This document shows positions 49,311-57,521 of a stretch of DNA of 64,000 bases, one piece after another. A model generated the notes under the pieces. That model was not told where the DNA came from, searched no databases, and saw only the letters and a list, made by a program, of their open reading frames with translations. This stretch comes from Bacteroidales bacterium (lineage in GTDB: Bacteria > Bacteroidota > Bacteroidia > Bacteroidales > P3), in assembly GCA_017449525.1 (NCBI GenBank), contig JAFTFL010000009.1, positions 1-64,000 on the forward strand. Direction: 5' to 3'. The position numbers and the translations under genes were made by a program. How positions within the stretch are numbered: position 1 is the stretch's first letter; each line of letters opens with the position of its first letter.

Positions 49311-49355
49311 GCGCAAGTCCCCATCCTTTGGAAGGATAGGGACTTGCGCTTTTTT
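49311..49355 (+). terminator. Intrinsic terminator between aroQ and panC
   Basis: GCGCAAGTCCCCATCCTT pairs with AAGGATAGGGACTTGCGC across a 3-nt loop, followed by TTTTTT (49350-49355). It lies between convergent genes and could serve both. Confidence 0.9.
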
Positions 49356-49388
49356 GTTGTGGTGTATTGTGGCTGGAATGCCTACTGC

Positions 49389-50234
49389 TTATGGGCGGAA
49401 ACGCACCATGTCGATGAGTCGCACCCCGTCGAGCCACACGGCTATGCAGCCCACCACGCCTTGGCCTTCGCCCCAGTTGGCGATGGGTTGCAGTGTGCTG
49501 TCGTCCACTATTTCGAAGTATTCGGGTTCGAATAGGGTAGTGGCTGTCAGCTTGGAGAGTACAAAATGTTTTACTTGCTCCATGCTCAATGAGGAGGAAA
49601 GTAGCACTGCTTCGCGCAGAGTGGCGTAGATGAGGGGCGCCACACGCCGTGCCTCGCTGCTGAGGCGCATATTGCGGCTGCTCAGTGCCAGCCCATCGTC
49701 GTCGCGCACTATGGGGCAGGCCACAATGTCTATGTCCGAACCGATTTGCGCTATCAGGTTGCGGATAATGGCCAGTTGCTGGAAGTCTTTCTCACCAAAA
49801 TAAGCACGAGTGGGCTGCACCAGGTCAAAGAGGCGACGCACCACGACGGCCACTCCCGAGAAGTGTCCCGGACGCTGTGGCCCCTCCATCACCTCTTCCA
49901 GTGCTCCGAAGTGGTACACGTCGGTTACGGGTGTCGGGTACATCTCTTCCACCGAGGGCAAGAACGCAATGTCGGCTCCTGCATGCTGTAGTAGCTGGCA
50001 GTCTGCTTCGGCGGTGCGGGGATACTTGGCCAAGTCCTCTTGGTTATTGAACTGTATGGGGTTTACGAATACGCTCACTACCACTACGTCGTTCTCGCGA
50101 CGAGCCCGTTCTATGAGGGAACGGTGGCCTGGGTGTAGGGCACCCATGGTGGGCACGAGGCCTATTTGACGGTGGGATGCGTGGGCATTGGCAAGAGCCT
50201 CCTGCAGGGCGGAGGTCGTGGTGATTAATTGCAT
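49389..50234 (-). CDS. panC: Pantothenate synthetase
   Basis: A 281-residue enzyme joining pantoate and beta-alanine with ATP. Motifs: VPTMGALHPGHRSLIERAR (HxGH nucleotide site), VVSVFVNPIQFNNQEDLAKYPR, YFGEKDFQQLAIIR and LSSRNMRLS (KMSKS-equivalent). The length is normal. It lies 53 bp downstream of the small membrane-protein gene at 50288 and probably shares its transcript. Confidence 0.96.
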   Translation of the reverse strand: MQLITTTSALQEALANAHASHRQIGLVPTMGALHPGHRSLIERARRENDVVVVSVFVNPIQFNNQEDLAKYPRTAEADCQLLQHAGADIAFLPSVEEMYPTPVTDVYHFGALEEVMEGPQRPGHFSGVAVVVRRLFDLVQPTRAYFGEKDFQQLAIIRNLIAQIGSDIDIVACPIVRDDDGLALSSRNMRLSSEARRVAPLIYATLREAVLLSSSLSMEQVKHFVLSKLTATTLFEPEYFEIVDDSTLQPIANWGEGQGVVGCIAVWLDGVRLIDMVRFRP

Positions 50235-50287
50235 GATATAAAGGTGTGAAAAAAGTGTTGTTTCGTAGTTGAAGTGCTTGGATGCTT

Positions 50288-50764
50288 TTACTGCTCTGTC
50301 GGGGTGGAATCTGTTACATCCTCGTAGTCGTCGAAGTGGTCATTGTCCTGCCGGTTGCGCAGTTTGTAGGTGCCACGTCCGAGGTGTCGCTCTGGCCACG
50401 CCACGAGGTAGTTGATAATGGTGAGCAGGATGCTGAATAGGAGAGCACTGCCAAAGCCGTCGACCACAAAGCCGCCTACTATCTTAGAGGCCAGCAGCAC
50501 GATGAATGCATTGATGAAGAAAATGAAAAGTCCCAGGGTCATCACCGTCAGAGGCAAGGCTATGACCATAATGATAGGACGCACCAAGTTGTCAAGTATT
50601 GCTAATACGACGGCTACTCCCACGGCTGTCCACAGTCCCGACACGGCGATCCCCGACAGCAGCTTGGCCACAATGAGGGTGGCTACAGTGGTGATGAGGA
50701 TACGTGTCAGAAAGCCGTAGAGGCTTGAGTTGTAGCGTATCATCGAGGTGTTTTCGCTGTCCAT
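50288..50764 (-). CDS. Phage-holin-family (PF04020-like) membrane protein
   Basis: A 158-residue protein with four membrane helices. The conserved pattern includes GLWTAVGVAVVLAILDNLVR, PLTVMTLGLFIFFINAFIVL and the C-terminal FGSALLFSILLTIINYLV. Proteins of this type (DUF360/superfamily IV holin) are widespread and mostly uncharacterised, and are not necessarily phage-derived. The C-terminal tail is acidic. A promoter box lies 20 bp upstream of the start. Confidence 0.8.
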   Translation of the reverse strand: MDSENTSMIRYNSSLYGFLTRILITTVATLIVAKLLSGIAVSGLWTAVGVAVVLAILDNLVRPIIMVIALPLTVMTLGLFIFFINAFIVLLASKIVGGFVVDGFGSALLFSILLTIINYLVAWPERHLGRGTYKLRNRQDNDHFDDYEDVTDSTPTEQ

Positions 50765-50784
50765 GTTGTTTTTTGTTGAGGGTG

Positions 50785-50792
50785 CAAAGGTA
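50785..50792 (-). promoter_or_regulatory. -7 promoter box of 50288-panC unit
   Basis: CAAAGGTA reads TACCTTTG leftward, 20 bp before the start codon at 50764. Confidence 0.6.
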
Positions 50793-50869
50793 CGACTTTT
50801 CCGCTATTGCAGCTTGGCGAGTGCCGAGGAGGGGTGGGAACCCTGCCGAACCACCTTGCTGCCGCTGTG

Positions 50870-51364
50870 CTACAGGAGGCGCAGGGCTATGTGGGCGCAG
50901 GCCTCGGCGTCGGCCAGTGCATGGTGGTGGTTCTCCATGGGGAAGCCGCAATAGGCAGCTACGGTGTCGAGCCGGTGGTTGGGAACGAGCTTGCGCAGCC
51001 TACGGCGTGAGGCCATGAGGGTGCAGAGGAAGTCGTAGTCGGGGTAGTCCATGCGGTAGGTGCGGAATACGGCGCGCAGGCAATTCTCGTCGAACCTCTT
51101 GTTGTGTGCCACTAAGGGGAGACCCTCTATCAGAGGTGCAACCTGCTGCCACACCTCCGGGAAGGTGGGTGCGGCTGCGGTGTCGGCATCGCACAGCCCG
51201 TGCACCGCCGTGTTGAAGCGGCTGTAGTAGTCGGGTGTGGGATGTATGAGGCTGTAGAAGGTGTCGGCGGTCTGTCCGTCGCGCACCACTGCGATACCCA
51301 CCGAGCAGACGCTCTCGGGGTGCTGATTGGCGGTTTCAAAGTCGATGGCTGCGAAGTTGTCCAT
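50870..51364 (-). CDS. DnaQ-like 3'-5' exonuclease
   Basis: A 164-residue DEDDh exonuclease resembling the epsilon proofreading subunit of DNA polymerase III. Motif I is AAIDFETAN, motif II is LVAHNKRFDENCL, and motif III HHALADAEACAHI carries the catalytic His and Asp. It is a stand-alone protein without extra domains, so a repair or RNA-trimming role is as likely as replication. It follows the Sua5-like gene by 28 bp in a leftward pair. Confidence 0.9.
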   Translation of the reverse strand: MDNFAAIDFETANQHPESVCSVGIAVVRDGQTADTFYSLIHPTPDYYSRFNTAVHGLCDADTAAAPTFPEVWQQVAPLIEGLPLVAHNKRFDENCLRAVFRTYRMDYPDYDFLCTLMASRRRLRKLVPNHRLDTVAAYCGFPMENHHHALADAEACAHIALRLL

Positions 51365-51392
51365 GTCACGTTGTGGGGTGCTGCAGTGGGGG

Positions 51393-52013
51393 TTACAGCT
51401 CTATGGCTCCCTTGCCGTAGCGCACCACTTCGATGTGGCCGCCACTGCAGTCCACCACCGTGGAGGGTTCGTCTTCACCGATGCCTCCGTCCACCACCAT
51501 GTCGACCTGCGAGCTGTAGAGCTCGTGGATGAGTTCGGGGTCGGTCAGGTATTCGGGCTCCTGATCTTCGTTGTCGCGTCGCACCGAGGTTACGATTAGT
51601 GGGCAACCTACCCTTTCCACGATGGCGTGGGCTATCGCATTGGCAGGTACACGCAGACCAATGGTCTTGTTGGGGTTGAGGTAGTGGCGTGGCACCTCGC
51701 TGTTGGCATCCATGATAAAGGTGTAGGGTCCCGGCAGACAGTTGCGCAGCAGCTGAAAGGTCTCCTTGTCCAATGGCCTTACGTATTCGGACAACTGGCT
51801 AAGGTTAGCGCACATCATGGAGTAGCGCGCACGCTTGAGGGTGAAGCCTTTGAGCCGTGCTATCGTTTCGACGCTCTTCTTGTACTGTAGGCTGCAAGCA
51901 AAGGCGTAGAGCGAGTCGGTGGGAATGACTGCTATGCCGCCGTTGCCAATTACTTCGGCTACGCGGGCTATGTCGCGGTCGTTCGGGTTGTTTGCGTATA
52001 TCTTGGTAATCAT
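51393..52013 (-). CDS. Sua5/YciO/YrdC-family protein
   Basis: A 206-residue YrdC-fold protein. Visible motifs are GGIAVIPTDSLYAFACSL, ARLKGFTLKRARYSMMCAN, LLRNCLPGPYTFIMDAN and GLRVPANAIAHAIVE. Family members include L-threonylcarbamoyladenylate synthase for tRNA t6A and the related YciO group. The substitution pattern (R..YSMMC rather than KxRP.N) looks closer to YciO, so I do not assign tsaC. It has its own promoter at 52054. Confidence 0.85.
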   Translation of the reverse strand: MITKIYANNPNDRDIARVAEVIGNGGIAVIPTDSLYAFACSLQYKKSVETIARLKGFTLKRARYSMMCANLSQLSEYVRPLDKETFQLLRNCLPGPYTFIMDANSEVPRHYLNPNKTIGLRVPANAIAHAIVERVGCPLIVTSVRRDNEDQEPEYLTDPELIHELYSSQVDMVVDGGIGEDEPSTVVDCSGGHIEVVRYGKGAIEL

Positions 52014-52053
52014 GAGTACTATGTAGTGGTGTGGCTGCCCACAAGGGCGGCTG

Positions 52054-52061
52054 CAAAGGTA
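52054..52061 (-). promoter_or_regulatory. -7 promoter box of Sua5-like gene
   Basis: CAAAGGTA reads TACCTTTG leftward, 40 bp before the start at 52013. Divergent to the M64 promoter at 52103. Confidence 0.6.
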
Positions 52062-52102
52062 CGCTTTTTCCGACGAATGCCAGGGGTGCGGTGTGAAACG
52101 CG

Positions 52103-52110
52103 TATCTTTG
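52103..52110 (+). promoter_or_regulatory. -7 promoter box of M64 peptidase gene
   Basis: TATCTTTG, 22 bp before the start codon at 52133. Confidence 0.6.
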
Positions 52111-52132
52111 CAGCACTAACAGGGTAAGTGTT

Positions 52133-53437
52133 ATGACATACAGACGGATGATATACAGTGCAATGCTGTTCGCAATGGTGCTGATGGGCTCGCGCGCAGC
52201 GGGGCAAGGGGAGGTGCAGTTCGACGTGTGGTTCGAGGACGGCACGCTGCGTATGGACTACTACCGCATGGGCAATAGCCATTGGCAACGCACCGAGCCG
52301 GTGCGCTTTGCACGCAAGGCCACGGGGTGGTCGGGTTCGCGCACGGTGCTCCTTGACCCCATTGACAACGGCGACTACCGCGTGGTGGTGGAAGACTCGG
52401 TGTCGGGGCTTCCGCTCTACAGTCGTTGCTACTCGTCGCTCTTCGGCGAGTATGTGGCTACCGCACAGGGGCGCGACAGTGTGGCACGTTTTGAAGAGGT
52501 GGTGCTGTTGCCCTATCCGCGTCGGGCTGTCTATGTGTGCCTGCAGCGGCGCGATGCCGACGGGCGGTTTTTCAACAGCAGTCGCACGCTCTATTCTCCG
52601 ATCGGGCGGTCGCTCCACCAGGGTAGCCGTGTGGCCATGCGGCCACAGTTGCTGCTCGGCAGTGGGGAGGTGGCCTCCAAGATGGACGTGGCCATAGTGG
52701 CAGAAGGCTACGGCAAGGCCGATAGCACCAAGCTGCAGCACGACCTGCAGCACTTTGCAGCCCATGTGGTGGAACGGGAGCCATTCGCCTCGCGTAGAGC
52801 CGACATCAATGTGTGGGGCGTGGCGGCAATGGGTGCCGAGAGTGGCATCAGCGATCCCTGCAACGGGGTGGAGGTGGCCAGTGCGCTGGGTTCGTCCTAC
52901 TGCACCTTTGGTAACGACCGCTACCTCATGGCCACCCATCTGTTCCGTCTGCACGACCTGCTTGACAGTACCCCGGCCGACCACATCATTATCATGGCCA
53001 ACAGCCCCACCTACGGTGGTGGTGCTATCTACAACTTCTACGCCATGAGCGCTGTGCAGACCATGAGTGGGTGGATTCTTCCTCACGAACTGGGCCATTC
53101 TATCGGCGGCTTGGCCGACGAATATGTGGACGATGACCTTACCTACAGTGAGTTGTATGACCGTACTCGCGAACCGCTGGCACCCAACCTCACCACGCTG
53201 GTGGATTTTGCGCGCAAATGGCAGCAGATGCTCCCCCCCGATACACCTATACCCACACCGCCGCAGCAGGGATTGGAACGCCGTGAGACGGGGGCGTTGG
53301 GGGTCTACGAGGGTGGAGGCTATGTGGCACGGGGCGTGTATCGTCCCACTACGCAGTGCATGATGCGCAACTACGCCCGCTTCTGTCCAGTCTGTACGAA
53401 AAGGCTCCATGAGGTGATAGATTGCTATGCCCGATAG
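52133..53437 (+). CDS. M64-family metallopeptidase (IgA peptidase M64 type)
   Basis: A 434-residue exported protein with signal peptide AMLFAMVLMGSRAAGQ. The N-terminal beta domain (residues 25-170) precedes an M64 peptidase domain: KMDVAIVAEGYG, SRRADINVWGVAAMGAESGI, TFGNDRYLMA and IIIMANSPTYGGGAIYNFYA. The zinc motif HELGHSIGGLADEY lies at about residues 318-331 and has both His and the distal acidic residues. The family includes Clostridium IgA protease, but Bacteroidota members are mostly uncharacterised. No C-terminal T9SS sorting domain is visible. A monocistronic gene with a nearly leaderless promoter. Confidence 0.9.
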   Translation: MTYRRMIYSAMLFAMVLMGSRAAGQGEVQFDVWFEDGTLRMDYYRMGNSHWQRTEPVRFARKATGWSGSRTVLLDPIDNGDYRVVVEDSVSGLPLYSRCYSSLFGEYVATAQGRDSVARFEEVVLLPYPRRAVYVCLQRRDADGRFFNSSRTLYSPIGRSLHQGSRVAMRPQLLLGSGEVASKMDVAIVAEGYGKADSTKLQHDLQHFAAHVVEREPFASRRADINVWGVAAMGAESGISDPCNGVEVASALGSSYCTFGNDRYLMATHLFRLHDLLDSTPADHIIIMANSPTYGGGAIYNFYAMSAVQTMSGWILPHELGHSIGGLADEYVDDDLTYSELYDRTREPLAPNLTTLVDFARKWQQMLPPDTPIPTPPQQGLERRETGALGVYEGGGYVARGVYRPTTQCMMRNYARFCPVCTKRLHEVIDCYAR

Positions 53438-53538
53438 GGGTGGTTTGCAAGGGAGGTCTGCCCCCCGATAATGGTTGGGTGTTAGCTGTCTATATTGTTT
53501 TTTGTGGTGGAGAGCAAGTCTGTGTGCTGAAAAAGTTG

Positions 53539-53546
53539 TACCTTTG
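53539..53546 (+). promoter_or_regulatory. Orphan rightward -7 promoter box
   Basis: TACCTTTG with no coding sequence behind it; a structured stretch and then hairpin 53646-53679 follow. Confidence 0.5.
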
Positions 53547-53552
53547 CCTCGT

Positions 53553-53690
53553 GGTCTTGTGAGTAAGACAGTGCTGAGGCCTGGGTGAAAGTCTTCAACG
53601 GCCGAAGCAGTCATGTGGAGGAATTTGAATGATTAATAACCGGTGCAGCCCCCTCTTTCGATTAGAGTAGAGGGGGCTGTGCTGTTGATT
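53553..53690 (+). ncRNA. Candidate small RNA, unclassified
   Basis: Starting just after the TACCTTTG box, about 135 nt can fold into three hairpins. The first is GTCTT/AAGAC around 53554-53571. The second is a nested element CTG.GGCC...TGAA/TTCA...GGCC....CAG at about 53575-53615. The third is a perfect 11-bp stem CAGCCCCCTCT/AGAGGGGGCTG (53646-53656, 53669-53679). No U-run follows the last stem. The middle element faintly resembles the AGG/GAAGCAG loop of signal-recognition-particle RNA but lacks its GNRA tetraloop. No protein is encoded. Confidence 0.4.
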
Positions 53691-53697
53691 GTCGGTT

Positions 53698-53850
53698 CGT
53701 ATGCCGTACGGCATACGAAGATAGATTGCGGTATTCAATTGTGGCTGCGGTTGATGTGGAGGTTTTAGACCGTACGGCTTGGAAAGGGATGTCGTACGGC
53801 GTGTTTTCACATGCTGTACGACAAGTAGGGGGGCATCCGTACGGCAACCA
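53698..53850. repeat. Cluster 3 of GTACGGC palindromic elements
   Basis: Five elements: TATGCCGTACGGCATACG, AGACCGTACGGCTTGG, TGTCGTACGGCGTG, ATGCTGTACGACAAG and ATCCGTACGGCAAC. The first contains the full 14-bp palindrome. They are spaced about 20-70 bp apart. Same family as clusters 1 and 2. Confidence 0.75.
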
Positions 53851-53921
53851 GTGGAGCAACAGAGCAGCACCGCAGCCGAGGGGTGCGGTGCACAAATGGG
53901 GATAGTAGTAGGGGAGGTGGG

Positions 53922-55715
53922 CTATTCTTCGGACACTTCGCTGACAAATTGCCTGTAGGCTGAGAACATGTTGGCACGCGAGAGGAATCCGATGTAGTTG
54001 TTGTCGTCGTCGACGACAATTAGGTTGTAGCGGTTGCCTATCTTGAACTTATTGACGATTGCGGTGGGGGAGTCGGAGGGACGCACCACGTCGCCCTCGT
54101 CCAAGCTGTGCATCAAGTCCTCCACACGATAACGGTCGTAGAGGTCGGTGCGGAACATGATTTTGCGTACGTCGTCCAGTACCACCACCCCGAGGAAGTG
54201 GTCGTCCGAGGTGAGTACTGGGAAGATATTGCGCTTGGAGTTCTGGATGGCATCCACCAGGTCGCGCAGCGTGTCGCCCTGGCGCACTATGACAAAGTTG
54301 GTCTCCACCAAGCGGTGCAGGTCGAGCAGGTGCCAGGCCGAGCTGTCCTTGTCGTGTGTCATGAGGTTGCCTTGCGCAGCAAGTTTGCGTGCGTAGATGG
54401 AGTGCTTCTCAAACGGATGCACACAGATGTAGCACACCACCACTGCAACCAGCAGCGGTATGAGCAACTCGTAGCCCCCCGTAATCTCGGCAATGAGGAA
54501 GGTGGCCATGAAGGGTGCGTGCATCACACCCGACAGCACAGCCGCCATGCCCACCAACGCGAAGTTGGCCACTGACTGCTCGGGCAGCCCCAGCTGATTG
54601 CACAGCAAGGCCACAAAGTAGCCCGAGATACCGCCTATCATGAGCGAGGGGGCAAACGTGCCGCCCACACCACCACTTCCTATGGTGGCTGCGGTGGCCA
54701 TGCCCTTGAGCGGAACGAGTAGGAACAGGATGGCCAAGGCCACCCAAGCCTCCTCCCTCATCGAGGCGAACACACTGTCTTGGAAAAGCATGTCGGCAGA
54801 GCCGTGGAGCAGCCCACTGAGAAAGCCGTAGCCCTCGCCAAACAGTGGGGGAAAGAGGAAGATGAGCAAGCCCAGTGCCACCGAGCCCGCCACGACGCGC
54901 ACCCCAGCGCGCCGCTTGGCAAACCAGCCCTCCACAGCATCCATAGTGCGCAGAAAGTAGACCGACGAGCAGGCACACACTACGCCCAGCAGCACGTAGA
55001 ACGGCAGCTGCTGCAGTCGGTAGGCTTCGGCCACCTCAAAGGCAAACTGCACATCCTGCCCCATGAAGAAGTGGGCTACCGAGGCGGCGCTGAGCGCCGA
55101 GATAAGCAGGGGAATAGTGGAGGTCATCGTCAGGTCGAACATAAATACTTCCACGACAAATAGGACACCAGCCAGCGGCGCCTTGAAGATGCTGGCTATG
55201 GCACCGGCGGCTCCGCATCCAAGCAGTAGTTTAACATGCTGGGTGTTGAGGTGGAACACGCGCCCTATATTAGAACCTATGGCACTGCCTGTAGCAGCAA
55301 TGGGAGCCTCCAATCCCACGCTGCCTCCAAAGGCAACCGTCAGCGTGGAGGCCAGCACCGAGGAATACATGTTCTTGGCAGGCAACTGCCCTTTGTGTCG
55401 CGATATAGCGAGTAGCACCGATGGCAGTCCGTGTCCGATGTCGCCGCGCACCACGTGGCGCACAAATAGAATAGTCAATACGATGCCCACTGCTGGATAA
55501 ATCAGCATGAGCATGTTGCCACCAACGAAGGTGGGCACTTCGAAGTGGAGCAGCCCGCGGCTCACCACATGCACTAAGGTCTTAAGGAAAACGGCCGCCA
55601 AGCCCGACACCAAACCTACCAGTACACTGAGCAATAGGACGAAGGTGTTATCGGGCACATGCTTCATGCGCCACACCATAAACCGCTTGAATGCTGAACG
55701 GCGAGCCATATTCAT
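53922..55715 (-). CDS. ClC-family chloride channel/transporter with CBS domains
   Basis: A 597-residue protein if started at 55715 (MNMARRSAFKRF). It has about ten membrane segments. ClC signatures visible: GHGLPSVLLA (GxGxP selectivity motif), GGSVGLEAPIAATGSAIG with the gating Glu, GVGGTFAPSLMIGG (GxFxP) and MHAPFMATFLIAEITGGYE. The C-terminal region from about residue 440 holds two CBS domains (FVIVRQGDTLRDLVDAIQ..., VVRPSDSPTAIVNKFK...). It moves chloride, or exchanges Cl-/H+, across the inner membrane. The start is set by the promoter box at 55733, which lies inside the longer open frame. Confidence 0.92.
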   Translation of the reverse strand: MNMARRSAFKRFMVWRMKHVPDNTFVLLLSVLVGLVSGLAAVFLKTLVHVVSRGLLHFEVPTFVGGNMLMLIYPAVGIVLTILFVRHVVRGDIGHGLPSVLLAISRHKGQLPAKNMYSSVLASTLTVAFGGSVGLEAPIAATGSAIGSNIGRVFHLNTQHVKLLLGCGAAGAIASIFKAPLAGVLFVVEVFMFDLTMTSTIPLLISALSAASVAHFFMGQDVQFAFEVAEAYRLQQLPFYVLLGVVCACSSVYFLRTMDAVEGWFAKRRAGVRVVAGSVALGLLIFLFPPLFGEGYGFLSGLLHGSADMLFQDSVFASMREEAWVALAILFLLVPLKGMATAATIGSGGVGGTFAPSLMIGGISGYFVALLCNQLGLPEQSVANFALVGMAAVLSGVMHAPFMATFLIAEITGGYELLIPLLVAVVVCYICVHPFEKHSIYARKLAAQGNLMTHDKDSSAWHLLDLHRLVETNFVIVRQGDTLRDLVDAIQNSKRNIFPVLTSDDHFLGVVVLDDVRKIMFRTDLYDRYRVEDLMHSLDEGDVVRPSDSPTAIVNKFKIGNRYNLIVVDDDNNYIGFLSRANMFSAYRQFVSEVSEE

Positions 55716-55732
55716 TGCACAAAAAATGGATG

Positions 55733-55740
55733 CAAAGGTA
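55733..55740 (-). promoter_or_regulatory. -7 promoter box of ClC gene
   Basis: CAAAGGTA reads TACCTTTG leftward, 17 bp upstream of ATG 55715. It rules out starts further upstream. Confidence 0.6.
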
Positions 55741-55814
55741 CGATTTTTTTGTTTGCTGCGTTCTCTGTCCATCTTTATAGTCCAATAGTAATAAGCAAAA
55801 CTATGCTCACTATC

Positions 55815-56789
55815 ATGAATAGACCCTTGCTCCTGGTGCTTGCTGGTGCACTGCTCTGCACCTCGTGCGTAACGTTTGGCAAGTATGATGCCCTTGAGGC
55901 CACCCACAACCAACTGAAGAAAGAATACAATGTGGCTCGACAGGAGCTCAGCGAAATCCGTCAAGAAAACAGCGAACTGCTGCGGCAAAACCAGAGCTTG
56001 TCAGCAGAGGTGAAAGACCTCACCGACCTCAAGACCACGCAGACAGCCGAACTGCAACGCCTCCGCACTGAACTGTCTAACACCAAGCTCGGTTATGATA
56101 CGGTCATTGAGAACTACATGCAGCGTATCAGTGGTCAAAGTCGCGACCTCGACAAGATGAGCAATCTGCTGGCAGCACGCACACAGGAACTCAACGACCG
56201 CGAAGCAGCCTTCGTAGCCAAAGAGAACGCCCTGTTGGCCAAACAAGCTCAGATGCAGAAGGAAGAGGAAGCAGCCAAAGCCTCATTGGCCGCCAAAGAG
56301 AAAGAACTGGAGCAAGTGCGCTCGGCCGTGACGAAAGCACTGGTGGGCTTTGCCGACAAGGGGCTGGCTGTCCATACTGAGGATGGCAAAGTGTACGTCT
56401 CCATGGAGAGTAAACTTATGTTCCAGTCGGGTAGCTGGACGGTCTCAAAGGAGGGACAGGAGGCCATCAAGGGACTGGCCAAAGTGCTCGAAGAGAATGC
56501 CGACCTAAACATTATGGTGGAAGGCCATACAGACAACGATGCCTACAAGGGCTCCAGTGCAGTCAAGGACAACTGGGATCTCAGCGTGATGCGTGCCACC
56601 TCTATTGTGAAGTTGCTGCTAAAGTACGGTCCCAACATCGACCCTGCTCGCATCGAAGCCTCCGGCCATGGAGAGTTTGCCCCCAAGGTGGAGAACAACA
56701 GTGCTGCCAACAAAGCGCAAAACCGCCGCACAGAGATCATCCTTTCACCCAAACTCAACGACATCCTCAATATTCTCGGGCGCGAGTAA
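55815..56789 (+). CDS. OmpA-family lipoprotein with coiled coil
   Basis: A 324-residue lipoprotein. The signal MNRPLLLVLAGALLCTSC carries the lipobox. A long coiled coil covers about residues 30-180 (ENSELLRQNQSLSAEVKDL and Lys/Glu-rich heptads). The C-terminal OmpA/MotB peptidoglycan-binding domain reads VYVSMESKLMFQSGSW, LNIMVEGHTDNDAY, SVMRATSIVKLLL, IEASGHGEFAP and KAQNRRTEIIL. It links the outer membrane to murein. An in-frame Met at 55803 would add four residues. Divergent from the ClC gene; a terminator follows. Confidence 0.9.
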   Translation: MNRPLLLVLAGALLCTSCVTFGKYDALEATHNQLKKEYNVARQELSEIRQENSELLRQNQSLSAEVKDLTDLKTTQTAELQRLRTELSNTKLGYDTVIENYMQRISGQSRDLDKMSNLLAARTQELNDREAAFVAKENALLAKQAQMQKEEEAAKASLAAKEKELEQVRSAVTKALVGFADKGLAVHTEDGKVYVSMESKLMFQSGSWTVSKEGQEAIKGLAKVLEENADLNIMVEGHTDNDAYKGSSAVKDNWDLSVMRATSIVKLLLKYGPNIDPARIEASGHGEFAPKVENNSAANKAQNRRTEIILSPKLNDILNILGRE

Positions 56790-56824
56790 CCCTATGTCTA
56801 TTTGATTGTGTGGACGACCACTGC

Positions 56825-56856
56825 AAGCCCGACCCCTGTATAGAGGTCGGGCTTTT
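56825..56856 (+). terminator. Rho-independent terminator after OmpA gene
   Basis: AAGCCCGACC (56825-56834) pairs with GGTCGGGCTT (56845-56854), followed by TT. Confidence 0.85.
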
Positions 56857-56971
56857 GCATGCAGGCGAAGCAAAAAAAGTGCCACTCCGACTGTAATATT
56901 TCGAAGTGCAGCGCGCTTCACTGCCGACAAACGAACCAAAACGAGAACAAGACACCGCTCTGCACAGCAAC

Positions 56972-57469
56972 ATGACCGACAGGGAATACCATCAAGCAGT
57001 AGATACCTATAGCAGCAACGCTTATAGATTTGCGCTGAGCTACAGCTCCAATCGGCCGCTGTGCGAAGATGTGGTGCAGGACGCGTACCTCGCGTTGTGG
57101 GAGCAACGCGAACGCATACCGATGGAGAAGGCCAGAGCCTACCTGTTCACGGTGGTCTATCACAAATTGATGAGTGCGCTGCGCCATCAGACGGTGGTCA
57201 ACCATAGTGCGGTCGACATGGCTCAAAGTCAACCCATCCACACCACTCCAAGTGTGGAATTTGACTTGGCCGACATCCTGCAACGTGCTATGCAGGTACT
57301 ACCTCCCGTGCAGCGTGCCATCCTGCAACTACGAGACGTTGAGGATATGTCCTATAAGGAAATTGCAAACACACTCAAGTTGAGCGACCAACAGGTGCAG
57401 GTATATCTATTCCGCGCCCGCGTCGCCATGAAGAAACAGCTCAAGCTATGGGGCTACGACCACGCATAG
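56972..57469 (+). CDS. ECF-family RNA polymerase sigma factor
   Basis: A 165-residue sigma-70 family factor with only regions 2 and 4. Region 2 contains NRPLCEDVVQDAYLALWEQR and KARAYLFTVVYHKLM; region 4 contains VLPPVQRAILQLRDVEDMSY, KEIANTLKLSDQQVQVYLFR and ARVAMKKQL (helix-turn-helix). The start at 56972 is preferred because the upstream extension is not sigma-like. It heads a three-gene cluster with a putative membrane anti-sigma protein and an outer-membrane-type protein. That is the usual layout for an envelope-sensing ECF system that controls its own operon. Confidence 0.93.
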   Translation: MTDREYHQAVDTYSSNAYRFALSYSSNRPLCEDVVQDAYLALWEQRERIPMEKARAYLFTVVYHKLMSALRHQTVVNHSAVDMAQSQPIHTTPSVEFDLADILQRAMQVLPPVQRAILQLRDVEDMSYKEIANTLKLSDQQVQVYLFRARVAMKKQLKLWGYDHA

Positions 57470-57521
57470 CAGACAGCTACACCATATATACTATACAAGT
57501 CATCACTCAGCACCACACACC

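Larger units (their letters stand above)
53438..53921. other. Intergenic region with candidate small RNA and palindrome cluster 3
   Basis: About 480 bp without a supported protein gene. It holds a promoter-like box at 53539, a structured stretch, a strong hairpin at 53646-53679 and a cluster of GTACGGC palindromes (53698-53850). Confidence 0.6.

Noticed and set aside
50288..50764. Prophage because of the holin-family protein
   Set aside because: No other phage genes nearby; this family is widespread in chromosomes next to housekeeping genes such as panC.
52019..53614. 531-codon minus-strand frame over the M64 peptidase gene
   Set aside because: Antisense shadow; the plus strand has a signal peptide, zinc motif and promoter, while the minus frame has no recognisable motif.
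53553..53690. Calling the structured stretch an SRP RNA
   Set aside because: Only the AGG/GAAGCAG neighbourhood is similar; the GNRA apical loop expected of SRP helix 8 is absent, so I left it unclassified.
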